Source: Rhodoferax sp. (GTDB lineage Bacteria; Pseudomonadota; Gammaproteobacteria; Burkholderiales; Burkholderiaceae_C). Taken from it: DNA of 64,000 bases. The stretch spans positions 62,001 to 126,000 of the forward strand of contig NZ_JAUSLE010000003.1 of assembly GCF_030646845.1 (NCBI RefSeq), written 5' to 3'. The position numbers and the translations under genes are program-made. The notes beneath the pieces were generated by a model. That model was not told the origin of the DNA, did no database searches, and saw only the letters and a list, made by a program, of their open reading frames with translations. Below are positions 26,771-37,076 of this stretch, in pieces (the first letter of the stretch is position 1; each line of letters starts with the position of its first letter).

Positions 26771-26851
26771 ATGAAAACCCATGCTTTTACCTCCCTTTGT
26801 CGCCCACTGCCCGCTGTGACGGCGGCCTTTGCCGCGGACTGCGCGCCATGA
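26771..26851 (+). CDS. Possible 26-aa leader peptide overlapping the FAD-oxidoreductase start
   Basis: An ATG at 26771 opens a 26-codon frame beginning MKTHAFTSL and ending DCAP. Its TGA stop (26849-26851) overlaps the ATG of the next gene in an ATGA arrangement. That geometry usually means translational coupling. There is no good Shine-Dalgarno for the leader itself, and the peptide has no recognised regulatory codon run, so it may also be a chance frame. Confidence 0.35.
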   Translation: MKTHAFTSLCRPLPAVTAAFAADCAP

Positions 26852-28161
26852 AGATCGCGATCGTCGGTTCGGGCATCTCCGGTCTGGCCGTCGCCCACGC
26901 CTTGCGCGGTCAGGCCGACATCACGCTGCTGGAGGCCGGTGACTACTTTGGGGGCCACACGCACACCGTGGACCTGACCCTGGACGGGCCCGCGGGTCCG
27001 GTCACCCACGGCATCGATACCGGCTTCCTGGTCTTCAATGAGCGAACCTACCCGCAACTGATCAAGCTTTTTGCCGAACTGAACGTGGCCACGGCCCGTT
27101 CGGACATGTCGTTCTCGGTGCAGGTGCCGGGTGCGCGCGCCGGTAGCGCGCTGGAGTGGAGCGGCTCGTCCCTCAACACGGTCTTTGCCCAACGCAGCAA
27201 CCTGGCCAACCCGCGGTTCATGCGCATGCTGCGTGACGTGCTGCGCTTCAACCGCCTCGCCACCGATATCGCCGAGCGCGGCGAGGAAACGCAGCTGATG
27301 CAGCCGCTGGGTGACTTCCTGACGCAGCACGCCCTGTCTGCGGAGTTCAGGGACTGGTACTTCCTGCCGATGCTGGGGTGCATCTGGAGTTGCCCCACTG
27401 ACCAGATGCTGCAATTCCCCGTGGCCACCATGATCCGCTTTTGCCACAACCACGGTCTCATCCAGGTGACCAAGCGACCGCAATGGTGGACGGTGGCGGG
27501 TGGGGCACGGCACTATGTGGAAAAGATCGTTACCCACATCGCGGACAAGCGGCTGCGCAGCCCGGTGCAGCGCATCGCGCGCGACGCCTGGGGCGTGAAC
27601 ATCACCGTGCGCGGCCAGACCGAACGCTTTGACAAGGTCGTGCTGGCCAGCCACTCGGACCAGTCGCTGGCCATGTTGGGCGACGCCAGCACGCCTGAGC
27701 GCGAGACGCTGGGCGCCATCCGCTACCAGCCCAACCGCGCCGTGCTGCACACCGATGCCTCGGTCTTGCCGCGCAAACGCCGCGCCTGGGCGGCCTGGAA
27801 CTACGTAAGCGCAGCCCAGCATGGCGGCACACGCCCCGATGAAACCCGGGTCTGCCTGCACTACCTCATCAACATGCTGCAGCCCGTGCCCTTCACGCAG
27901 CCGGTGCTGGTGTCGCTCAATCCGCAGCATGAGATCGATCCGCGCCAGGTGCATGGCAGCTTTGACTACGCGCACCCGGTGTTCGACGTGGACGCGATTC
28001 GCGCCCAGGGACGGGTGCCGGCGCTGCAAGGCCAGCGGCACACGTATTTCTGTGGCGCCTGGACCGGCTATGGCTTCCATGAGGACGGGCTGAAATCAGG
28101 GCTGGAGGTGGCGGCGCGACTGCAGGCGCTGATCGCCATGCCGGAGAGGTTAGCAGCATGA
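26848..28161 (+). CDS. FAD-dependent oxidoreductase (amine-oxidase-like) of lipid-modification cluster
   Basis: The product is 437 aa. The N-terminal Rossmann dinucleotide motif VGSGISGLAVAHAL is directly after the ATG at 26848, and the FAD fold continues with ITLLEAGDYFGGHTHTVDL. The end, FCGAWTGYGFHEDGLKSGLE, is the typical FAD-contact helix. It is the first full gene of an eight-gene run with DUF1365, a Cfa-type methyltransferase and an SDR. Homologous clusters in other proteobacteria are linked to modified (for example furan) fatty acids and singlet-oxygen responses; that link is recalled knowledge, not proven here. It overlaps DUF1365 by 4 bp. Confidence 0.88.
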   Translation: MKIAIVGSGISGLAVAHALRGQADITLLEAGDYFGGHTHTVDLTLDGPAGPVTHGIDTGFLVFNERTYPQLIKLFAELNVATARSDMSFSVQVPGARAGSALEWSGSSLNTVFAQRSNLANPRFMRMLRDVLRFNRLATDIAERGEETQLMQPLGDFLTQHALSAEFRDWYFLPMLGCIWSCPTDQMLQFPVATMIRFCHNHGLIQVTKRPQWWTVAGGARHYVEKIVTHIADKRLRSPVQRIARDAWGVNITVRGQTERFDKVVLASHSDQSLAMLGDASTPERETLGAIRYQPNRAVLHTDASVLPRKRRAWAAWNYVSAAQHGGTRPDETRVCLHYLINMLQPVPFTQPVLVSLNPQHEIDPRQVHGSFDYAHPVFDVDAIRAQGRVPALQGQRHTYFCGAWTGYGFHEDGLKSGLEVAARLQALIAMPERLAA

Positions 28162-28949
28162 ACCTGAGCGCAGCACTCCCAACTCGGCAACCCGCTGCGC
28201 TGATGGGTTTCGGCGAGGTGCGCCATACGCGGCTGGCGCCGGTGCGTCACGCCTTTGCCTACGGCACTTATTTCCTGATGCTGCCCATGCGCACCCTGCA
28301 GCGCGAAGGCTTTGGAGCGCTCGCCCACAACCGCCTTGCCGCCCTGAGCTTTTACGACGCTGACCACGGCGATGGCCGTAGCCCGCAACAAGGCGGTGCA
28401 TTGGCCTGGCTGGATGAACTGCTGCGAAACGAGGGCATTGACGGCGCGGACGGCGAGGTCTGGCTGCATTGCTACCCGCGCGTCCTGGGCTTCACCTTCA
28501 AGCCGGTCAGCTTCTGGTATTGCCACCGGCTGGACGGCACGTTGCGTGCCATCGTGGTGGAAGTGAACAACACCTTTGGCGAGCGCCACTGTTACCTGCT
28601 TGATGCACCCAGGTTCGGCGTGGAGCAGCGCGCCGCCAAGGTGTTTCATGTGTCGCCGTTCTGCCCGGTCGAAGGCGGCTACCGCTTTCGCTTCATGGTC
28701 ACGCCGGACCGCAGCCGCACCGTGGCGCGCATCGATTTTGACGACGCGCAGGGGCCGTTGATCGAGACCAGCGTCAGCGGCAACTTGGAGCCCTTGACGG
28801 CGCACGCCATGCGCCGTGCGCTGTGGCGCTACCCGGCGATGACGTTCGGCGTGGTGCTGCGCATTCACTGGCAGGCGCTCAAGCTTTTTCTGAAAAAAGT
28901 ACGCTTTTTTGGCAAACCCAAGCCGCCCCAATCCTTCACCACCCGCTGA
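28158..28949 (+). CDS. DUF1365 family protein
   Basis: The product is 263 aa. The family core is visible: GEVRHTRLAPVRHAFAYGTY, then PRVLGFTFKPVSFWYCHR, VEVNNTFGERHCYL, and VFHVSPFCPVEGGYRFRF. The biochemical role is unknown, though DUF1365 is consistently found between an FAD oxidoreductase and a Cfa-type methyltransferase, suggesting a step in altering membrane fatty acids. Its ATG overlaps the previous stop (ATGA), so it is translationally coupled. No signal peptide or membrane helix is seen. Confidence 0.9.
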   Translation: MNLSAALPTRQPAALMGFGEVRHTRLAPVRHAFAYGTYFLMLPMRTLQREGFGALAHNRLAALSFYDADHGDGRSPQQGGALAWLDELLRNEGIDGADGEVWLHCYPRVLGFTFKPVSFWYCHRLDGTLRAIVVEVNNTFGERHCYLLDAPRFGVEQRAAKVFHVSPFCPVEGGYRFRFMVTPDRSRTVARIDFDDAQGPLIETSVSGNLEPLTAHAMRRALWRYPAMTFGVVLRIHWQALKLFLKKVRFFGKPKPPQSFTTR

Positions 28950-28965
28950 ACTCCCGAGGTCCACG

Positions 28966-30198
28966 ATGAATAGCACCAACAGCACCACGGTCCCGCCCTT
29001 TGCGATTCCCCAAGGCACGCCCGCGGCCGCGCGCAGCGTGCTGAAACTGTTGAAAGGGCTGCGACACGGCAGCCTGACGCTGCAACTGCCCGACGGTTCG
29101 ATGCACCGGTTTGGCAGCGAGGCCTTGCCGCATGCGACGTTGCACCTGAACAACTGGAACGTGTTTGCCGCCGCGCTCAAATCGGGTGATATCGGTTTTG
29201 CCGAGAGCTACATCGCCGGCGACTGGACGACACCCAACCTGACCGAGTTGCTGCGCGTGCTGGTAAAGAACCGTGCCGAAGTGGAGGGCGTCATCTACGG
29301 CTCATGGGCCGGGCGCTTGCTGTACCGGATCAAGCACCTGCTCAACCGCAACACGCGCGCCAACAGCCAGAAGAATATCCACGCCCATTACGACCTGGGC
29401 AACGGGTTTTACCGCCTGTGGCTGGACGAGACCATGAACTACTCGGCGGCCATTTTTGACGGTGACCTGAGCCAGCCGATGGCTCAGGCGCAAAAAACCA
29501 AGGTTCGCCGCGCGCTGACGCTGGCCGGTGTCCAGCCGGGCGACCGGCTGCTGGAAATCGGTTGCGGCTGGGGCGCACTGGCCGAGATGGCGACCACCGA
29601 ATTCGGCGCCACGGTGGCGGGCGTCACGCTGAGCACCGAGCAACTGGCGTTTGCGCAGGAGCGCATGCAGCGACTCGGCGTGGCCGACAAGGCCGACCTG
29701 CGCCTGCAGGACTACCGCGACATCCAGGACGCGCCCTTTGATGCCATCTGCTCGATCGAAATGGTAGAGGCAGTCGGGCGTGAGTACTGGCCCACCTACT
29801 TTGCCACGGTGGCGCGTCTGCTCAAGCCCGGTGGGCGGGCCTGCGTGCAGAGCATCGTGATCGACGACGCCCTGTTTGAGCGCTACGTGGGCTCCACCGA
29901 CTTCATCCAGCAATACATCTTCCCCGGCGGCTGCCTGCCGTGTCCGCGCGAAATGCGCCAGCAGGCCGCCGCGGCGGGGCTGGAGGTGATCGACGAATAC
30001 GCCTTTGGCCAGGATTACGCCGAGACGCTGCGGCGCTGGCGCGACGCCTTTCTGGCGCACCGGGCGCAGGTGCTGCAAAACGGCTTTGACGAACGCTTTG
30101 TGCACATCTGGGAGTTCTACCTCGCCTACTGCGAAGCGGCGTTCGACGAGCGCAACATCGATGTGGTCCAGTACACCTTTCGCAAACGCGGCGCCTGA
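28966..30198 (+). CDS. Cyclopropane-fatty-acid-synthase-type SAM methyltransferase
   Basis: The product is 410 aa from ATG 28966, with CGAGGT upstream; a longer frame starting inside DUF1365 is rejected. The SAM-binding motif is LLEIGCGWGALAEMA, preceded by AHYDLGNGFYRLWLDETMNYS. The CFA-family block IFPGGCLPCPREM and the catalytic-loop histidine/glutamate positions are present. It transfers a methyl/methylene group to unsaturated phospholipid acyl chains. In this cluster it may methylate an oxidised or desaturated fatty acid rather than make cyclopropane rings. Confidence 0.92.
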   Translation: MNSTNSTTVPPFAIPQGTPAAARSVLKLLKGLRHGSLTLQLPDGSMHRFGSEALPHATLHLNNWNVFAAALKSGDIGFAESYIAGDWTTPNLTELLRVLVKNRAEVEGVIYGSWAGRLLYRIKHLLNRNTRANSQKNIHAHYDLGNGFYRLWLDETMNYSAAIFDGDLSQPMAQAQKTKVRRALTLAGVQPGDRLLEIGCGWGALAEMATTEFGATVAGVTLSTEQLAFAQERMQRLGVADKADLRLQDYRDIQDAPFDAICSIEMVEAVGREYWPTYFATVARLLKPGGRACVQSIVIDDALFERYVGSTDFIQQYIFPGGCLPCPREMRQQAAAAGLEVIDEYAFGQDYAETLRRWRDAFLAHRAQVLQNGFDERFVHIWEFYLAYCEAAFDERNIDVVQYTFRKRGA

Positions 30199-30217
30199 GC
30201 CTGCCCGCGTTGACCCC

Positions 30218-30787
30218 ATGCCAAAACGCCGCACCCTGTTGAGCGCCTGCGCTGCCAGTCTGCTGACGGGCGCCAGCCTGACGCTGCCACGCCAGGCGCT
30301 TGCGCAGGCCGCCCCGCCCGCGGAGCTCGCCACCGAGCTGCCCGGCGCACTGTGGGCCGGCTCGGCACGCATGCGCTTTTTCGGCCTTGATGTTTACGAC
30401 ACCACGCTGTGGGTCGCGCCCGGCTTTCGCGCCGGCAGCTATGCCCAACACGATCTGGCGCTGGCGCTGACTTACCTGCGCGGCCTGTCCGGGCGCGCCA
30501 TCGCGCAGCGCTCACTGAAGGAGATGGGCCGCCTGGGCGACATCAGCCCCGAGTCGGCGCAACGCTGGCTCGCTGCCATGCTGGCGGCCTTTCCCGATGT
30601 GAAGGTGGGCGACCGCATCACCGGGCTGCACAGCCCCGCGGCGGGCGCGCGTTTCTGGCACAACGGCCAGCCCCGCGCTGCCATTCGGGACCCGGAGTTC
30701 AGCCGCCTGTTCTTTGGCATCTGGCTGTCCGAATCCACCAGTGAGCCGCAACTGCGCAGCGCCTTGCTGGCACAGACCCGCCCCTAG
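30218..30787 (+). CDS. Chalcone-isomerase-like secreted protein
   Basis: The product is 189 aa. The start MPKRRTLLSACAASLLTGAS is a signal peptide with a twin-arginine-like KRRTLL. The mature part has the CHI-like fold pattern (MRFFGLDVYDTTLWVAPGF, LTYLRGLSGRAIAQRSLKEM, FFGIWLSESTSE). Bacterial CHI-like proteins are often fatty-acid-binding rather than true isomerases, which fits a membrane-lipid cluster. An in-frame extension back to 30005 lies inside the methyltransferase and is ignored. The MFS gene follows closely. Confidence 0.85.
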   Translation: MPKRRTLLSACAASLLTGASLTLPRQALAQAAPPAELATELPGALWAGSARMRFFGLDVYDTTLWVAPGFRAGSYAQHDLALALTYLRGLSGRAIAQRSLKEMGRLGDISPESAQRWLAAMLAAFPDVKVGDRITGLHSPAAGARFWHNGQPRAAIRDPEFSRLFFGIWLSESTSEPQLRSALLAQTRP

Positions 30788-30794
30788 CCACGCC

Positions 30795-32084
30795 ATGAGC
30801 AGCCCTGTCTTGAGCGCCGCGGTCCTGCGCCTGCGTTTTACCTGGCGCGATGGCTGGCGCTATGGCCTGATGGGATTGCCGCTGGCCTTTGTTGCCTTGC
30901 CGCTGTATGTGGTCTTGCCCAACTACTACGCCCGCACCTTCGGTGTGCCGCTGGCGACACTGGGCGCGGTTCTGCTGGGCGCGCGCCTGTTCGACGCGTT
31001 CATCGACCCGCTGCTGGGGCGCTGGAGCGATCGGCTGTTTGCCCGCTCGCTCAATGCGGTGCTGGCGTGGGGTGCAGCCGCCGCGCTGGTGCTGGGTTTG
31101 GGGTTTGCGCTGTTGTTCTTTCCGCCAACGCGCCAGATGCCGGCGCTGGTGCTATGGGCCACGCTGTGCCTCATGCTGACCTATACCGCCTTCAGCGCCC
31201 TGAGCGTCATGCACCAGTCGTGGGGTGCGATGCTGGGTGGCGACGAGGGCCAGCGCAGCCGCGTGGTGGCGTGGCGTGAGGGCCTGGGCCTGCTGGGCGT
31301 CATCCTGGCATCCATTGCGCCGGCAGCCTTCGGTTTGCCTGCGACAACAGCTCTTTTTTTCATAGCACTCACCGGCGGTTGGTTGGCCTGGCGCAGCGCG
31401 CAGCGACCCCGCGCTGCGGGCGCCTCCACGCGAGCTGGCCAGCCCTACTCGGTATGGCTGCCTTTTTCCCGGCCCGGCTTTCGCGCCTTGCTGGCCGTGT
31501 TTGTGGTCAACGGCATCGCCAGCGCGGTGCCCGCCACGCTGATCCTGTTTTTTGTGCAGGACCGGCTGCAGGCAGCACCCGCCACCGAGCCGCTGTTTCT
31601 GGGCAGCTACTTTTTGTGCGCGGCGCTGGCGATTCCCCTGTGGCTGCGCCTGGTGCCACGCATCGGGCTGGCGCGCACCTGGGGCGTGGGCATGCTGCTG
31701 TCGATCGCGGTGTTCGTGTTCGCATCGACCCTGGGCAGCGGCGACGTGGCGGCCTTTGTCGTGGTGTGCGCGCTGTCGGGTGCCGCGCTGGGCACCGATC
31801 TGGCCCTGCCCGGCGCGCTGCTGGCCGGCACGATCGAGCGCGGCGGCGACCGGGGGCGTGCCGAAGGCGCCTACTTTGGCTGGTGGAACTTTGCCACCAA
31901 ACTCAATCTGGCCCTGGCGGCCGGCGTGGCACTGCCGGTGCTGGGCGCCCTGGGCTACGTGCCGGGTACGCGTGACGAGGCCGCCCTGCAAACCCTCACC
32001 CTGGCCTATTGCCTGCTGCCCTGCGCGCTCAAGGCGGTGGCTGCGGGCCTCCTTCATACCCTCATCATCCGAAAGACACCATGA
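30795..32084 (+). CDS. MFS transporter (GPH/MFS_2 type)
   Basis: The product is 429 aa from ATG 30795. About 12 membrane helices are predicted, the first near residues 18-42 (YGLMGLPLAFVALPLYVVLP). The motif GARLFDAFIDPLLGRWSDR fits the GPH/MFS_2 group (the D-x-x-x-D-P-x-x-G-x-x-S-D pattern). Such carriers can move lysophospholipids or sugars with cations. Placed among lipid-modifying genes, a lipid or lipid-precursor role is plausible but inferred. The stop overlaps the next ATG (ATGA). Confidence 0.9.
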   Translation: MSSPVLSAAVLRLRFTWRDGWRYGLMGLPLAFVALPLYVVLPNYYARTFGVPLATLGAVLLGARLFDAFIDPLLGRWSDRLFARSLNAVLAWGAAAALVLGLGFALLFFPPTRQMPALVLWATLCLMLTYTAFSALSVMHQSWGAMLGGDEGQRSRVVAWREGLGLLGVILASIAPAAFGLPATTALFFIALTGGWLAWRSAQRPRAAGASTRAGQPYSVWLPFSRPGFRALLAVFVVNGIASAVPATLILFFVQDRLQAAPATEPLFLGSYFLCAALAIPLWLRLVPRIGLARTWGVGMLLSIAVFVFASTLGSGDVAAFVVVCALSGAALGTDLALPGALLAGTIERGGDRGRAEGAYFGWWNFATKLNLALAAGVALPVLGALGYVPGTRDEAALQTLTLAYCLLPCALKAVAAGLLHTLIIRKTP

Positions 32085-32620
32085 CAAGACGACGCATCCT
32101 GGTGGCCGCCGCCATCGCCACTTCCGCCCTGATCCTCGGTGGCTGCGCCTCGCAGCAAATTGACGCTTACGCCACCGAGAAGCCGGTACTGGATCTGCAG
32201 CAGTACTTCAACGGCACGCTGGACGCCTACGGTGTGTTCACCGACCGTTCCGGCACCGTGGTCAAGCGTTTCACCGTGGTCATGATCTGCAACTGGAATG
32301 GCGCGCAGGGCGTATTGGACGAGACCTTCACCTACGCCGATGGCAGCACGCAAAAGCGCATCTGGAAGCTGCAAAAACAGGCGGATGGCCGCTTCACCGG
32401 CCGCGCCGACGACGTGGTGGGCGAGGCCCTGGGCGAGAGCCGCGGCAACGCCTTTCACTGGGCCTACACGTTGCGCCTGCCGGTGGACGGAAAAGTCTAC
32501 GAAGTCCAGTTCGACGACTGGATGTACCTGATGACGGACAAGGTGATGCTGAACAAGGCAGCGATGAGCAAATTCGGGGTGCGGCTGGGCGAGGTCACGC
32601 TGTCGTTTGTGAAACGTTGA
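32081..32620 (+). CDS. DUF3833 lipoprotein
   Basis: The product is 179 aa. A lipoprotein signal peptide (MTRRRILVAAAIATSALILG with lipobox GGCA) is followed by the DUF3833 core: FNGTLDAYGVFTDRSGTVV, VLDETFTYADGSTQKRIW and FDDWMYLMTDKVMLNKA. It should sit on the periplasmic face of a membrane. DUF3833 proteins recur in the same FAD/DUF1365/Cfa cluster in other bacteria, with no known activity. Its start overlaps the MFS stop by 4 bp. Confidence 0.9.
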   Translation: MTRRRILVAAAIATSALILGGCASQQIDAYATEKPVLDLQQYFNGTLDAYGVFTDRSGTVVKRFTVVMICNWNGAQGVLDETFTYADGSTQKRIWKLQKQADGRFTGRADDVVGEALGESRGNAFHWAYTLRLPVDGKVYEVQFDDWMYLMTDKVMLNKAAMSKFGVRLGEVTLSFVKR

Positions 32621-32633
32621 GGCCTGCCTTGAA

Positions 32634-32694
32634 TTCAATCAAAACAGGCCACAGCCCCCGCTGCAATTGCGCAGGCCACTACAAAAACAATAGC
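32634..32694 (-). repeat. 60-bp AT-armed dispersed repeat between DUF3833 and SDR genes
   Basis: In reverse complement it reads GCTATTGTTTTTGTAG, then GGCCTGCGCAATTGCAG, CGGGGGC and a tail ending in TTGATTGAA. It is the closest match to the copy in the MFP gene at 18518-18583. It fills almost the whole 87-bp gap and splits the otherwise tightly coupled cluster. Confidence 0.8.
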
Positions 32695-32707
32695 GAAAGT
32701 TGACTTC

Positions 32708-33487
32708 ATGGCCTTCTTCCCCGCACTGAATCCCCCGATCAAAGACTGGCACGGCAAGACAGTGTGGATCCTGGGCGCCTCCACGGGCATCGGTCGGGCC
32801 ACTGCCGCGGCGCTGTACGGCCACGGCGCTCGCGTGATCGTGTCGGCTCGCAGTGCGCAGGCACTCGATGGCTTTGCGCGGCAGTACCCCGGCAGCCAGG
32901 CGCTGGCGCTCGACGCCACCGACCCGCAGGCGGTACAGGAGGCGGCGGCGCTGGTGCTGGCACAAGGCCCGCTGGATTGCGTGATGTACTGCGCCGGGCA
33001 TTACCAGGCCATGCGCGCCGATGCGCTCGACCTCGACGACATGCTGCGCCACGTCCAGGTGAACTACTCCGGGGCCCTGCACCTGCTGGATGCCGTGCTG
33101 CCCGCCCTGCTGGCGCGCGGCGCGGGCCATGTGAGTCTGGTGGGCAGCGTGGCCGGCTACCGGGGCCTGCCGCAAAGCCTGGCTTACGGCCCCACCAAGG
33201 CCGCGCTCATCAACCTGGCGGAGACCCTGTACCAGGACCTGCGTGACAAGGGCATTGGCGTGTCCATCATCAACCCGGGCTTTGTGCAGACGCCGCTCAC
33301 CGCCGGCAACCAGTTCAACATGCCCGCGTTGTTGACGCCCGAGCAGGCGGCCACGGCCATCGTGCAGGGATGGGCGCAGGGGGCGTTTGAAATCCACTTC
33401 CCCAAACGCTTCACAATATGGATGCAGATCCTGCGCCTACTGCCCGACCGCATGTTTTTCAATCTGGTTCGGCGAACCACCCAATGA
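32708..33487 (+). CDS. SDR-family NAD(P)-dependent oxidoreductase
   Basis: The product is 259 aa. It has the classical SDR motifs: cofactor loop GASTGIGRA near residue 24, CAGHY (in place of NNAG), the catalytic serine in SLVGSVAGY and the YGPTK active site (Tyr and Lys), then NPGFVQTPL. It would oxidise or reduce an alcohol/ketone in the cytosol. It continues the lipid-modification run after a repeat element, and its stop overlaps the next ATG (ATGA). The substrate is unknown. Confidence 0.92.
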   Translation: MAFFPALNPPIKDWHGKTVWILGASTGIGRATAAALYGHGARVIVSARSAQALDGFARQYPGSQALALDATDPQAVQEAAALVLAQGPLDCVMYCAGHYQAMRADALDLDDMLRHVQVNYSGALHLLDAVLPALLARGAGHVSLVGSVAGYRGLPQSLAYGPTKAALINLAETLYQDLRDKGIGVSIINPGFVQTPLTAGNQFNMPALLTPEQAATAIVQGWAQGAFEIHFPKRFTIWMQILRLLPDRMFFNLVRRTTQ

Positions 33488-33927
33488 TGCCAACTGTCAA
33501 TTCAGCGGCCGTGACCCGCGTCATCGCTTACTTTGAATCGCTCACGCCGCAAAGCGTGGGCGAGCTGGGTGCTTATTACGAGGCGCAGGCGCGTTTCAAG
33601 GACCCCTTCAACGACGTGCAGGGTGTGGCCGCTATCCGCCATATCTTTATCCACATGTTTGAGACACTGGAGGCACCTCGCTTTGTGATCACCGGCCAGG
33701 TGGTGCAGGACCGCCAGTGTTTCCTGACCTGGGAGTTTCGCTTTCGCTTCAAAAGCTTCTCGCGTGCCTCAGAACAAACCATTCACGGTGGCTCGCATCT
33801 GTTGTTTTCCGAACAGGGTCTGATCACGCTGCATCGCGATTACTGGGATGCAGCAGAAGAACTTTACGAGAAATTACCTTGGCTCGGCGCCTTGATGCGC
33901 TGGCTCAAGAAGCGCGCCAGCAGCTGA
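33484..33927 (+). CDS. Nuclear-transport-factor-2-like (SnoaL fold) protein
   Basis: The product is 147 aa; ATG at 33484 overlaps the SDR stop, and an adjacent ATG at 33487 is the alternative. The fold pattern is NTF2-like: N-terminal helices with YYEAQARFKDPFNDVQG, then the strand-rich half (FVITGQVVQDRQCFLTWEF, LLFSEQGLITLHRDYWDAAE). It commonly accompanies SDR and FAD genes in the same cluster. It may be a small-molecule isomerase or binding protein. This is the last gene of the cluster. Confidence 0.85.
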   Translation: MMPTVNSAAVTRVIAYFESLTPQSVGELGAYYEAQARFKDPFNDVQGVAAIRHIFIHMFETLEAPRFVITGQVVQDRQCFLTWEFRFRFKSFSRASEQTIHGGSHLLFSEQGLITLHRDYWDAAEELYEKLPWLGALMRWLKKRASS

Positions 33928-33949
33928 GGCGCCACTTCGGGCAGGCCTC

Positions 33950-34168
33950 TTAGTCGGCCGGGAATCTGCTGGAAACGCCGCTGGACTGCAGCTCCACTGA
34001 GCGGTGCGGCTCCCACCATGCCCGCAGGCTGGCAAACACATTTCTGCATCCCGTGCACCGGTATTGCCCGGTGGTTTGCAGCGCGCCATCCGCGGCGCGG
34101 TCAATCATCCGCTGGTAGCTGGTGGCGCCGCATTTGCAGCATTTATAGATTGTTTTGAATATGCCCAT
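33950..34168 (-). CDS. Small zinc-ribbon protein (72 aa)
   Basis: The product is 72 aa. Two CxxC knuckles, KCCKCGA and YRCTGCRNVF, about 25 residues apart, form a zinc ribbon. The start (MGIFKTIYKC) looks conserved-type, but no Shine-Dalgarno precedes the ATG at 34168. It is convergent with the NTF2-like gene. The role is unknown; nucleic-acid or metal binding is the usual guess for such ribbons. Confidence 0.6.
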   Translation of the reverse strand: MGIFKTIYKCCKCGATSYQRMIDRAADGALQTTGQYRCTGCRNVFASLRAWWEPHRSVELQSSGVSSRFPAD

Positions 34169-34279
34169 GGTGTGCGCACTGTAAGAGCGGGCGCACCAGA
34201 TGGCGAATCAATTTATGTAAAACAATGTTAACGGCGTGACGCCTGGCCGTTATGCAGCACGCCGTGAGTGGCGCGCCAT

Positions 34280-36370
<2,091 letters not shown>

Positions 36371-36374
36371 CTAT

Positions 36375-36450
36375 GACCCCCACGCTCGGCACTGCGTGTC
36401 CTCCCTGCCCCCGAAGTGGGCTGATCCGTCTTGGGGCGGCCCGGCGCCTG
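36375..36450 (-). repeat. 78-bp GC-rich dispersed repeat between purB and yaeQ
   Basis: On the plus strand it starts GACCCCCACGCTCGGC, has a decayed core (CTGCCCCCGAAGTGGGC) and ends CTTGGGGCGGCCCGGCGCC. It matches the copies in birA and the MFP. It fills nearly the entire gap between the purB stop (36370) and the yaeQ ATG (36456), and happens to be open in the yaeQ frame. Confidence 0.8.
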
Positions 36451-36455
36451 ATCTG

Positions 36456-37016
36456 ATGGCCATCAAATCCACCATCTTCAAAGCCAGTCTGCAGATCGCC
36501 GACATTGACCACGCCTACTACGCCGACCACGCGCTCACTCTGGCGCGCCACCCCAGCGAAACCGACGAACGCATGATGGTGCGGCTGTGCGCCCTGGCGC
36601 TACAGGCGCACAAGCTGCAAACCGTGTGCGGCGGCGACGGCACGCTGGCCTTTGGCGCCGGTTTGAGCGACCCCGACGAGCCGGATGTGTGGCTGCGCGA
36701 CTACACCGGCCAGACCCGTCTCTGGATCGAAGTGGGCCAGCCCGAAGACAAGCCGCTGCTCAAAGCCTGTGGCAAAGCCGATGAAGTCGTGCTGTACTGC
36801 TTCAACCATGCCGCCGAGGTCTGGTGGCGCACCATGGAGGCCAAGCTGGCGCGGCCGAAAAACCTCAGTGTGTTCCGGGTGCCGACCGCCGCCGCACAGG
36901 CACTCATTCCGATGGCGCAGCGCAGCATGCAACTGCAGGCCACGATTCAGGAAGGCGTGTTGATGCTGGGCGACGGCAAACACAACGTGGACATTGAACC
37001 AGTGCGCTGGAAATAA
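36456..37016 (+). CDS. yaeQ: YaeQ family protein
   Basis: The product is 186 aa and matches YaeQ: MAIKSTIFKASLQIADIDHAYY, LARHPSETDERMMVRLCA, LWIEVGQPEDKPLLKAC and LQATIQEGVLML. YaeQ has a PD-(D/E)XK nuclease-like fold, and its E. coli relative was reported as a suppressor affecting RfaH-dependent haemolysin expression; the real activity is unclear. The ATG at 36456 is taken from family length. The frame continues upstream through a repeat, but without a ribosome site. Confidence 0.9.
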   Translation: MAIKSTIFKASLQIADIDHAYYADHALTLARHPSETDERMMVRLCALALQAHKLQTVCGGDGTLAFGAGLSDPDEPDVWLRDYTGQTRLWIEVGQPEDKPLLKACGKADEVVLYCFNHAAEVWWRTMEAKLARPKNLSVFRVPTAAAQALIPMAQRSMQLQATIQEGVLMLGDGKHNVDIEPVRWK

Positions 37017-37076
37017 GAGCTAAATAGGCCTCTGGCCCTCGTGGATATTGCCTAAAAAGCTATTTATTTAATAGCA
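37017..37076 (-). repeat. 60-bp AT-armed dispersed repeat between convergent yaeQ and DUF1289 genes
   Basis: The plus strand reads AGCTAAATAGGCCTCTGGCC, then a CCTCGTGG segment and ends AGCTATTTATTTAATAGC. It begins at the yaeQ stop, and the TAG stop of the DUF1289 gene (37060-37062) is inside its AT arm. It may act as a bidirectional transcription stop. Confidence 0.75.

Noticed and set aside
31330-31365. 60-bp repeat arm within the MFS gene (GCTCTTTTTTTCATAGC)
   Set aside because: Only one arm is suggestive, with no GC core alongside; chance in a membrane-helix coding stretch is likelier.
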